A stretch of 10,414 nt of DNA, taken from the NCBI GenBank assembly GCA_947174575.1, contig CAMWJM010000022.1, positions 1 to 10,414 on the forward strand, written 5' to 3'. Shown in pieces: positions 1 through 5,777 of this stretch; positions within the stretch are counted from its first letter, which is position 1, and every line of letters starts with the position of its first letter. A program made the position numbers and the translations under genes. Source of the DNA: an uncultured Alistipes sp. (GTDB taxonomy: Bacteria > Bacteroidota > Bacteroidia > Bacteroidales > Rikenellaceae). The notes beneath the pieces are model-generated. The model was not told the DNA's origin. It did not search any database and saw only the letters and a program-made list of their open reading frames with translations.

Positions 1-2
1 CC

Positions 3-722
3 CGTTCGCTGCAGCAGCGCATGCAGCGGCTGCGGGCGCATGCGGCGGTTGCGCGCCAGGAGGCCGAGGCCGCCGCTACGCGCTTCGCCCAGTCCTCCTC
101 GGCCTACGAAAACGCCCTCGATCTGCTGAAAGACACCCGGATCGATGCCCCGTTCGCCGGTGTGATCGAAGCCACCTATGTCGACAGTTACGAGCGCGTG
201 CAGGCCGGGCAGGCCATCGTGCGGCTGGTCGATCCGCGCACTTCGACCGTCAAATTCACCATGCCCGAACGGGGCCTGGCGTCGTTGTCCGATACGGCCG
301 TGCGTTTTTGGGTCGAGTTCGACAATTACCGTGGCGTGCATTTCGCCGCCCGGCTCAAGGATTACGCCCGCACTTCGTCCGATGCCTATGGATTTCCCGT
401 GTCGTTGACCCTCGAAGGGGTCGACACGGCGCGTTATGTCGTTTCGCCCGGCATGTCGTGCACCGTCACGCTGTTCGTTCCCGATCCCGTGCAGGGGGCC
501 GTGTCGTTGCCTTTGTCGGCGATCTATGCCCCCACCGACGGGGGTACGTATGTGTGGGTCGTCGGCCCCGACGATCGGGTCGAGCGCCGCGCCGTGACGC
601 TCGGCGAGCCGTTCGGCACCGATCGGGTGATGATCGACAGCGGCGTCGATCCGGGGCAGCGGGTCGTCGCGGCGGGCGTCTATCGCCTGCAATCGGGCCA
701 GAAGGTGCGGATCTTGAACTGA
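3..722 (+). CDS. RND efflux periplasmic adaptor subunit (membrane fusion protein), 5'-truncated
   Basis: The reading frame is already open at base 3 and ends with TGA at 720-722, so the N-terminus (signal peptide or lipobox, first lipoyl half) lies outside the window; about 239 residues are visible. The first ~40 residues are Ala/Gln/Glu/Arg-rich and heptad-like, as expected for the descending arm of the adaptor alpha-hairpin. Visible residues ~44-76 (TRIDAPFAGVIEATYV, then VQAGQAIVRLVD) match the second half of a lipoyl/biotinyl-like domain, whose family signature is I-x-A-P-F-x-G-x-I followed by G-Q-x-L. A beta-barrel domain (from about VKFTMPERG) and a membrane-proximal domain ending QSGQKVRILN follow. 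In known systems this protein sits in the periplasm and bridges the RND pump and the TolC channel. It is 7 bases upstream of the pump gene, clearly the same operon. The adaptor call is firm; the substrate is unknown. Confidence 0.93.
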   Translation, partial: RSLQQRMQRLRAHAAVARQEAEAAATRFAQSSSAYENALDLLKDTRIDAPFAGVIEATYVDSYERVQAGQAIVRLVDPRTSTVKFTMPERGLASLSDTAVRFWVEFDNYRGVHFAARLKDYARTSSDAYGFPVSLTLEGVDTARYVVSPGMSCTVTLFVPDPVQGAVSLPLSAIYAPTDGGTYVWVVGPDDRVERRAVTLGEPFGTDRVMIDSGVDPGQRVVAAGVYRLQSGQKVRILN

Positions 723-729
723 CAGGGCC

Positions 730-3700
730 ATGACGCTTCCCGAATATTCGTTGCGCAATCCCAAGGTGGTGTGGTTCTTCCTGCTGGTGCTTCTGGCGGG
801 CGGAATCGCCGGATTCCTCACGCTGGGCAAGAAAGAGGACTCGGTCTTCGTCATCAAGAGCGCTTCGCTCCTCTGCTCCTACCCGGGCGCAGCGCCGCAG
901 GAGGTCGAAAAATTGATCACCGAGCCGATCGAGCGCGAGGTGCAGTCGATGCGCCGCATCCATAAAATCACCTCCGAATCCACCTACGGACTCTCGAAGA
1001 TCCTCGTCGAGTTGGATCCCGCCACTTCCGCCGGCGAGATTCCCCAGCTGTGGGACGAGTTGAGGCGCAAGACGCTCGACGTCCGCCCGAAGCTGCCCGC
1101 CGAAGCCTCGGCGATCACCGTCGCCGACGATTTCGGCGATGTCTACGGCATCTATTACGGGTTGTCGGTCGACGACGGTTTCTCGTGGGACGAGCTGCGC
1201 GAGTGGGCGCAGCGCTTGAAAACCGCTTTGGTGACGGTCGAAGGGGTGCAGAAAGTGACTCTGTTCGGCGAGCAGACGCCCGTGGTCGACGTCTATGTCG
1301 GTCTGTCTACGCTGGCCAACTTCTCGATCCGGCCCGAAACGATCCTCGCCACCGTGAGTCAGCAGAACGCCGTGGTCGACAGCGGCGAGAAGCAGGCCGG
1401 AGCGCTCGAAATCCGCATCCTCGAAGAGGGCGCCTACGATAGTCTCGACGACATCGCCGACCAGCTGCTGTTCGCCCCCTCGGGCAAGCAGTACCGTCTG
1501 GGCGACATCGCCCGCGTGGAGCGGGGTTATGTCGAGCCGCCGCAGACCCTAATGCGCGTCGACGGCCGCCGGGCCGTCGGCATCGGCATCTCCACCGAAC
1601 AGCGGGCCGACGTGGTGAAGACCGGCGACCGCATCGCCCGCGTGCTCGACGCTCAAGTCGCGCGCATGCCCTTGGGTATGGAGTTGACGGTGCTCTATCC
1701 CGAAAACCGCATCGCCCGCGAGGCCAACGCCGCGTTCATCCTCAATCTGGCCGAATCCGTCGCTATCGTCGTGGCGATCATCATGCTCGTCATGGGGTTC
1801 CGGGCCGGGGTGTCGATCGGCAGCTCGCTGCTGTTTTCGATCGGCGGCACGCTGCTGCTCATGCAGTTTCTGGGCGAGGGACTCAACCGCACTTCGCTGG
1901 CCGGCTTCATCATCGCCATGGGCATGCTGGTCGACAATGCCATCGTCGTCACCGACAACGCCCAGCAGGCCATGCTGCGGGGCGTCGAACGGCGGCAGGC
2001 CGTCATCGACGGGGCCGTCGGGCCGTGCTGGAGTCTGTTGGGTGCCACGCTTATCGCCGTTTTTTCGTTTCTGCCGCTCTATCTCGCCCCGTCGTCCGTG
2101 GCCGAGATCGTCAAGCCGCTGTTCGTCGTGCTGGCTTTGTCGCTGTCGCTCAGCTGGGTGCTCGCACTCACGCAGACGCCTTTGTTCGCCGGATTTCTGC
2201 TGCGCGCCGAACCTCGTACGGGCGATCCCTACGACACGAAATTCTACCGGGCGTTCGACCGTCTGCTGGCCCGGCTGCTGCGACATCGGTGGCCCGTAGT
2301 CGCCGGGGTCGTCCTCCTTTTCGGTCTCTCGCTCGTGGTCATGGGGCGTCTGCCGCAGAATTTCTTCCCGTCGCTCGATAAGCCTTATTTCCGCGCCGAT
2401 GTGCTTCTGCCCGAGGGCTTCTCCATTCGCGAGACCGAGCGCAACCTGTTGCGTATGGAGCATTGGTTGCAGGAGCAGCCCGAGGTCAGGCATGTGTCGG
2501 TGACGATGGGCGCCACGCCTCCGCGTTACTATCTGGCCAGTAGCAGCGTGTCGCTGCGGCCCAATTTCGGCAACATCCTCGTCGAACTGCACGACAAGCG
2601 GCAGACCGAAGCCGTCGAAGCGCGGTTCAACGCTTATGTCGTCGACTCTTTTCCCGACGTGTGGCTGCGTTCGTCGCTGTTCAAGCTCTCGCCCGTGCCC
2701 GACGCCGCTATCGAGTTCGGATTCATCGGCGACGACATCGACACCTTGTGCCGGCTTGCGGCGGCCGCCGAGCGGATCATGTGGCACACGCCCGGCGCCG
2801 TCAACATCCGCAACAGCTGGGGCAACCGCGAGCCGACCTGGCTGCCCGTCTATTCGCAGATGAAGGGCCAGCGCATCGGCATCGCCCGCAGTCAGATGGC
2901 CCGGGGCATCACCATCGCCACCCGGGGCTATGCGTTGGGCGAATACCGCGAGGGCGACCGGTTCATGCCGATCCTGCTCAAAGACGAGAATATCGGCGAC
3001 TACAACCTCACCAATCTGCAGGCCTTGCCGATCTTCGCCCCCTCGGGACGCGTGTTTTCGCTCGACCAGGCGGTCGAGGATTTCCGTTTCGACTTCCGGC
3101 AGGGCACCGTCGAGCGCTACGACCGGCAGCGGGTGATGAAGGCGCAATGCGATCCCGCCCGCGGGGTCAACACCATGCAGTTGTTCGCCGCCTTGCGCGA
3201 CTCGATCGGGCGCAGCATCGTGTTGCCCGACGGCTATGCGCTCAAGGTTTTCGGCGAGCAGGAGAGTCAGGAGGAGTCCAACCGCGCGCTGGCTCGGTAT
3301 ATGCCGTTGACGCTGGTGCTGATCTTCATCGTGCTGCTGCTCCTGTTCCGCAACTACCGCGAACCGCTCGTCATCCTCTCCATGATCCCGTTGATCTTCA
3401 TCGGCGTGGTGCTGGGACTGGTTGTCACCGGCAAGATGTTTAATTTCTTCTCGCTGCTCGGACTGCTCGGGCTGGTGGGCATGAACATCAAGAACGCCGT
3501 GGTGCTCGTCGAGCAGATCGGACGATCGAGAAGCGCCGGCGTCGCGCCCTACGAAGCGCTTGTTTCGGCCACCCGCAGCCGCATCGTCCCCGTGACCATG
3601 GCTTCGGGCACCACGATCTTGGGCATGCTGCCCCTGCTGTTCGACTCGATGTTCGGGGCCATGGCCGCCACCATCATGGGCGGACTCTTCGTCGCCACGT

Positions 3701-3762
3701 TGCTCACCATATGCGTGCTGCCGGTCGTATATGCTATATGTTACCAGATTCGCGAATCATGA
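730..3762 (+). CDS. RND efflux transporter permease (AcrB/HAE-1-like family)
   Basis: A complete 1010-residue protein, close to the usual 1000-1050 of AcrB-type pumps. It is an inner-membrane, proton-driven trimeric exporter. TM1 spans about residues 13-32; the segment after it (KKEDSVFVIK, YPGAAPQEVEKLITEPIE) is the typical start of the periplasmic porter domain. TM2-TM6 lie at about 333-480, TM7 at about 520-545, TM8-TM12 at about 857-1005, giving the duplicated RND layout with two large periplasmic loops. The TM4 proton-relay motif reads GMLVDNAIVV, with Asp402 followed by Asn403 where AcrB has Asp407-Asp408. The TM10 lysine is present (Lys921 in NIKNAVVLVE, equivalent to AcrB Lys940). The ATG follows the adaptor stop by 7 bases, and the 3' end overlaps the TolC-like gene by 4. 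Exported compounds (drugs, bile acids, other) cannot be inferred from sequence alone. Confidence 0.97.
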   Translation: MTLPEYSLRNPKVVWFFLLVLLAGGIAGFLTLGKKEDSVFVIKSASLLCSYPGAAPQEVEKLITEPIEREVQSMRRIHKITSESTYGLSKILVELDPATSAGEIPQLWDELRRKTLDVRPKLPAEASAITVADDFGDVYGIYYGLSVDDGFSWDELREWAQRLKTALVTVEGVQKVTLFGEQTPVVDVYVGLSTLANFSIRPETILATVSQQNAVVDSGEKQAGALEIRILEEGAYDSLDDIADQLLFAPSGKQYRLGDIARVERGYVEPPQTLMRVDGRRAVGIGISTEQRADVVKTGDRIARVLDAQVARMPLGMELTVLYPENRIAREANAAFILNLAESVAIVVAIIMLVMGFRAGVSIGSSLLFSIGGTLLLMQFLGEGLNRTSLAGFIIAMGMLVDNAIVVTDNAQQAMLRGVERRQAVIDGAVGPCWSLLGATLIAVFSFLPLYLAPSSVAEIVKPLFVVLALSLSLSWVLALTQTPLFAGFLLRAEPRTGDPYDTKFYRAFDRLLARLLRHRWPVVAGVVLLFGLSLVVMGRLPQNFFPSLDKPYFRADVLLPEGFSIRETERNLLRMEHWLQEQPEVRHVSVTMGATPPRYYLASSSVSLRPNFGNILVELHDKRQTEAVEARFNAYVVDSFPDVWLRSSLFKLSPVPDAAIEFGFIGDDIDTLCRLAAAAERIMWHTPGAVNIRNSWGNREPTWLPVYSQMKGQRIGIARSQMARGITIATRGYALGEYREGDRFMPILLKDENIGDYNLTNLQALPIFAPSGRVFSLDQAVEDFRFDFRQGTVERYDRQRVMKAQCDPARGVNTMQLFAALRDSIGRSIVLPDGYALKVFGEQESQEESNRALARYMPLTLVLIFIVLLLLFRNYREPLVILSMIPLIFIGVVLGLVVTGKMFNFFSLLGLLGLVGMNIKNAVVLVEQIGRSRSAGVAPYEALVSATRSRIVPVTMASGTTILGMLPLLFDSMFGAMAATIMGGLFVATLLTICVLPVVYAICYQIRES

Positions 3763-5075
3763 AACGGATGATTTTCAGGCCCTTTTTCTCGTCCCGGCCA
3801 AGTCCGGGCAAACTCGTCTCTGCACTCGGCTTATCGAAAATATCGATCTTCTTGCTTTGTCTCGTGTTTTCGCGGCCGCTGGCGGCGCAGATCCGTATAG
3901 ACGACTATCGGCAGTCCGTGCTGGACTACAGTCGGCAGCTCAAGGCTGCCGGGGCGCGTCGGGTCGCTGCGGCCGAAACGATGGGGCAGGCCCGCACGGG
4001 CTATTTGCCGCGGCTCGCTTTGGAGGGGAGTTTCACCGCCACGGTGCATCGCTACGACGATGTGAAGCCGTGGACATTCAGCGTCCTGCCGCAGTTGGTG
4101 CAAGTCGTCTATGGCGGCGGCTCGGTGCGCGCGGCGGTCGCCACGGCCGAGTCGGGCTACGAAATCGCCCTTTGCGACGAGGAGTTTTCGCGCCTGGAGG
4201 TGCGCTATGCGGCCGATTACGCCTATTGGAACCTTTCGGCCATGGAGCTTTATGCCGCCGCCATGCGGCAATATGTGGCTTTGATCGAGTCGCTCAAAGA
4301 GGTGGTCGACCGGCGTTTCGCCGAAGGGTATATCGCCAAAGGCGACGTGTTGATGATCGACGCCCGGTTGAGCGAAGCCCGTTACGAGGAGGTCTCCGTG
4401 CGGCAGCGCGCCGAAGTGGCGCTGCACGATTTCAACATCCTGCGCGGGGCCGATGCCGCGGCCGAGGTGGTTTTGGTCGACGGGGTGCGCGATTCGTTGC
4501 CCATGCCGCAGCGTATGGCGCCGACCGAAGCCGTCGTGCGTCGTCCCGACTATACCGGGGCGCTTTTGCGCTCACGGCAGGCCGATGCGGCGATCCGTGC
4601 AGCCCGCGCGCCCTTCAATCCTCAGGTGAGCGTCGGGCTGGGCGGTTCGTGGCAGCCCTATTCGCCCAACCGCACCGGCTCTACGACCCTCGACGGCTCG
4701 GCGTTCGTCAAACTTTCGGTGCCGATTTTCCACGGGGGCGAGCGTCGCCGGGCGGTCGGAGCCGCCCGGGCCTTGCAGGTCGAGAGCGAGTGGAACGCTG
4801 CGCAGCTCTACGACGATATCGTGCGCGAGGAGATCGACGGCTGGACGGCCCTCGTGCAGAGCCGCGCGCAGGTCGATGCCTCCGGCCGCAGTCTGCGGAT
4901 CGCCGGCGAAAACCTCGATTTGAGCACCTATTCTTATGGCGAGGGGCTGGTGACGATCCTCGACGTCCTGCAGGCGCAGTTGAGCTGGATTCAGCTCTAC
5001 ACCAACGATATAGACGCCCGCTACAACTACGCCATCGCTATCGCCGACTACCGCCGCATCACCGCGGCGGAGTGA
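3759..5075 (+). CDS. TolC-family outer-membrane efflux channel (OEP)
   Basis: A 438-residue protein, normal for the family. The chosen ATG overlaps the pump stop codon (ATGA, 3759-3762), the usual translational-coupling arrangement; the frame is open further upstream (an ATG at 3711), but that start would run deep into the pump gene. The signal peptide is unusual: a long basic stretch (residues 1-27) precedes the hydrophobic core (ISIFLLCLVF, about 28-37), with likely cleavage after LAA at residue 43. Two OEP repeats are visible. The first includes AAAETMGQARTGYLPRLAL near the N-terminus; the second has RAARAPFNPQVSVGLGG, then the family hallmark KLSVPIFHGGERRR (about 318-331), and near the end YSYGEGLVTILDVLQAQ (about 391-407). 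In the trimeric family the protein forms the outer-membrane barrel and periplasmic alpha-tunnel that dock onto the adaptor. Third gene of the efflux operon. Confidence 0.95.
   Translation: MKRMIFRPFFSSRPSPGKLVSALGLSKISIFLLCLVFSRPLAAQIRIDDYRQSVLDYSRQLKAAGARRVAAAETMGQARTGYLPRLALEGSFTATVHRYDDVKPWTFSVLPQLVQVVYGGGSVRAAVATAESGYEIALCDEEFSRLEVRYAADYAYWNLSAMELYAAAMRQYVALIESLKEVVDRRFAEGYIAKGDVLMIDARLSEARYEEVSVRQRAEVALHDFNILRGADAAAEVVLVDGVRDSLPMPQRMAPTEAVVRRPDYTGALLRSRQADAAIRAARAPFNPQVSVGLGGSWQPYSPNRTGSTTLDGSAFVKLSVPIFHGGERRRAVGAARALQVESEWNAAQLYDDIVREEIDGWTALVQSRAQVDASGRSLRIAGENLDLSTYSYGEGLVTILDVLQAQLSWIQLYTNDIDARYNYAIAIADYRRITAAE
5051..5070 (+). terminator. GC-rich hairpin at the 3' end of the efflux operon (possible terminator)
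   Basis: A perfect 7-bp inverted repeat, CCGCCGC (5051-5057) and GCGGCGG (5064-5070), separated by a six-base loop (ATCACC). It lies within the last codons of the TolC-like gene, 2 bases before its TGA. It lies between two convergent genes, a sensible place for termination in either direction. No U-tract follows on either strand, so it is not a canonical intrinsic terminator, and in GC-rich coding DNA such a stem can occur by chance. The 37 bases between the two stop codons hold no better candidate. Confidence 0.22.
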
Positions 5076-5112
5076 CCGCCAACTACTCTGAACTACCGGA
5101 GCGGGGCAGTTT

Positions 5113-5529
5113 TCATTTCACGGCTGTTGTCTCCGGCTCTGTGCTGACGATCGCTATTTCGTGGCTCACGGGGGCTATCTTGCGGAGCATCTGCGTCATG
5201 CCGCAATACTTCTCGTGGGTCAGCGTCAGCGCCCGGCTCGCTTTCTCCTGCTGGTCGTCGGCGCCGCACTCCACGTTGTAGACCGCATGGAACGAGCGGA
5301 AGATGCTTTCGGCCTGCACCTGCTCGGTATTCAGTTCTCCCGAATAAGTGATTTCCAGCCTCTTGGGCGTCACTCTCATCCGCTCCATGAGCATCATGGC
5401 CGTCAGGCCCGAGCATTTCGCCGCCGCTGCGAGCAGCAGCGCTTTCGGGTTCAGATCGCTGCACGCGGTATCGCCGGCGATGCGGAATTCGTGGTTGTCG
5501 GTCAGCTCGACCGTCGTTTTCTCGATCAT
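5113..5529 (-). CDS. OsmC/Ohr family protein (peroxiredoxin-like)
   Basis: Read on the minus strand, the ATG at 5529-5527 gives a 138-residue protein ending at TGA (5115-5113). A TTG nine bases further upstream (5538) is in frame but less likely as a start. Family features are clear: NPKALLLAAAAKCSGLTAMMLMERM carries the first conserved cysteine (Cys39) at the start of the central helix (quoted in part, residues 27-51), and HEKYCGMTQMLRK carries the second (Cys109). In characterised OsmC and Ohr proteins this cysteine pair reduces organic or lipid hydroperoxides in the cytoplasm using thiol donors. Many members resemble the less-characterised YhfA-type branch, and the N-terminal arginine of true Ohr is not obvious here, so the substrate is uncertain. 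No signal peptide. Monocistronic in this view, converging on the efflux operon and divergent from the TPR gene. No strong ribosome binding site, only an A-rich leader (AAAAATTGCGAATC). Confidence 0.9.
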   Translation of the reverse strand: MIEKTTVELTDNHEFRIAGDTACSDLNPKALLLAAAAKCSGLTAMMLMERMRVTPKRLEITYSGELNTEQVQAESIFRSFHAVYNVECGADDQQEKASRALTLTHEKYCGMTQMLRKIAPVSHEIAIVSTEPETTAVK

Positions 5530-5580
5530 GATTCGCAATTTTTCGTGTTATTCGATTCCTCGCCGGCAAATTTCGTTCCT

Positions 5581-5611
5581 CGAAGATACTTCGGCCTCGG
5601 CAATGCACAAA
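5581..5611 (-). promoter_or_regulatory. Putative Bacteroidetes-type promoter for the OsmC-like gene
   Basis: On the minus strand, TTTG (5611-5608) is followed after exactly 19 bases by TATCTTCG (5588-5581). The consensus for the primary sigma factor of Bacteroides is TTTG, 19-21 bases, TAnnTTTG; only one base differs (C for T in the -7 element). The -7 element ends about 50 bases upstream of the OsmC start codon, leaving a leader of about 40 bases. The -7 box itself sits in a small palindrome (CGAAG, ATA, CTTCG, 5581-5593). Assigned by motif and spacing only. Confidence 0.5.
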
Positions 5612-5626
5612 TAAATTTGGCTCTTC

Positions 5627-5651
5627 GTATCTTTGGCTGCGCCCAAGATAC
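5627..5651. repeat. 25-base near-perfect palindrome (11-bp stem, TGC triloop)
   Basis: GTATCTTTGGC (5627-5637) and GCCCAAGATAC (5641-5651) are reverse complements apart from one mismatch, around the three-base centre TGC. It lies between direct-repeat copies A and B and overlaps the start of copy B. As RNA from either strand it would form a stable hairpin; as DNA it could be a dimeric protein-binding site. It is not followed by a U-tract on the plus strand. The left arm contains TATCTTTG, identical to the -7 box of the TPR-gene promoter. Confidence 0.6.
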
Positions 5652-5672
5652 TCTTGCTCGGCAAAATGCAAG
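5643..5672 (-). promoter_or_regulatory. Second promoter-like copy upstream of the OsmC-like gene
   Basis: On the minus strand, CTTG (5672-5669), 18 bases, then TATCTTGG (5650-5643). This mirrors the promoter at 5611-5581, displaced by about 62 bases, and the flanking bases are also similar (see the direct repeat). Its match to the Bacteroidetes consensus is weaker at both boxes and the spacer is one base short, so it could be a decayed or alternative promoter, or simply part of a repeated element. Confidence 0.25.
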
Positions 5673-5699
5673 TGAGCAAATTTGTTGTTGCATTTTTGC
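5661..5699. repeat. Imperfect inverted repeat near the TPR-gene promoter
   Basis: GCAAAATGCAA (5661-5671) pairs with TTGCATTTTTGC (5688-5699), the reverse complement differing only by one extra A. The 16-base centre includes the palindrome CAAATTTG (5677-5684). The left arm is part of direct-repeat copy B, so repeat and inverted repeat are nested. It lies 23-60 bases upstream of the TPR promoter's -33 region and could bind a regulator or mark the end of a small repeated element. Confidence 0.5.
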
Positions 5700-5721
5700 A
5701 GGACACTCAATACCTTTCACT

Positions 5722-5753
5722 TTTTACCTTTCACCTTATTTTTCGTATCTTTG
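5722..5753 (+). promoter_or_regulatory. Putative Bacteroidetes-type promoter for the TPR/barrel operon
   Basis: TATCTTTG at 5746-5753 matches the -7 consensus TAnnTTTG exactly. The -33 region is a weaker match: TTTT at 5722-5725 with a 20-base spacer, or TTTA at 5723-5726 with 19. The start codon at 5778 lies 24 bases after the -7 box, so the predicted leader is only about 15-20 bases and contains an A-rich GAAAAT typical of Bacteroidetes leaders. Two copies of ACCTTTCAC (5712-5720 and 5726-5734) flank the -33 region. Motif-based call. Confidence 0.5.
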
Positions 5754-5777
5754 CCCTATCTTTTGAAAATTCACCTT

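Larger units (their letters stand above)
5581..5684. repeat. Two diverged direct copies of a ~40-base unit in the divergent intergenic gap
   Basis: Copy A (5581-5620) and copy B (5643-5684) share, in order, AAGATACT, then CTCGGCAA, TGCA and AAATTTG, with small insertions between the blocks. The period is about 62 bases. Copy B has two extra A residues in its CTCGGCAAAATGCA block. Read on the minus strand, each copy contains a promoter-like TTG-spacer-TATCTT arrangement pointing at the OsmC-like gene. The segment is much more AT-rich than the neighbouring genes. It may be a duplicated regulatory site or part of a dispersed extragenic repeat; sequence alone cannot decide. Confidence 0.6.

Noticed and set aside
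1549..3147. Long minus-strand open frame (532 codons) opposite the RND pump gene
   Set aside because: Its translation is rich in His, Gln, Arg and Asp with no recognisable domain, and it is antisense to a well-conserved pump gene. High GC leaves few stops in the complementary frame.
5076..5112. Possible terminator within the 37 bases between convergent stops
   Set aside because: Only a four-base CCGC/GCGG pairing with a loop of about 21 bases, and a direct (not inverted) repeat AACTAC; not a credible stem.
3731..5281. Plus-strand open frame (516 codons) overlapping the TolC-like gene in another frame
   Set aside because: Arg/Gly/Ala-rich shadow translation with no motif; the alternate frame carries all TolC-family hallmarks.
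5526..5720. Small minus-strand open frame (about 64 codons) across the repeat-rich gap, overlapping the OsmC-like start
   Set aside because: It is made of the repeated units themselves, contains the putative promoter, has no recognisable domain and no separate leader. More likely non-coding repeat DNA.
5682..5777. N-terminal extension of the TPR protein from an upstream ATG at 5682
   Set aside because: It would place the start upstream of the exact -7 promoter match (5746-5753) and put 32 extra residues ahead of an otherwise ideal signal peptide.
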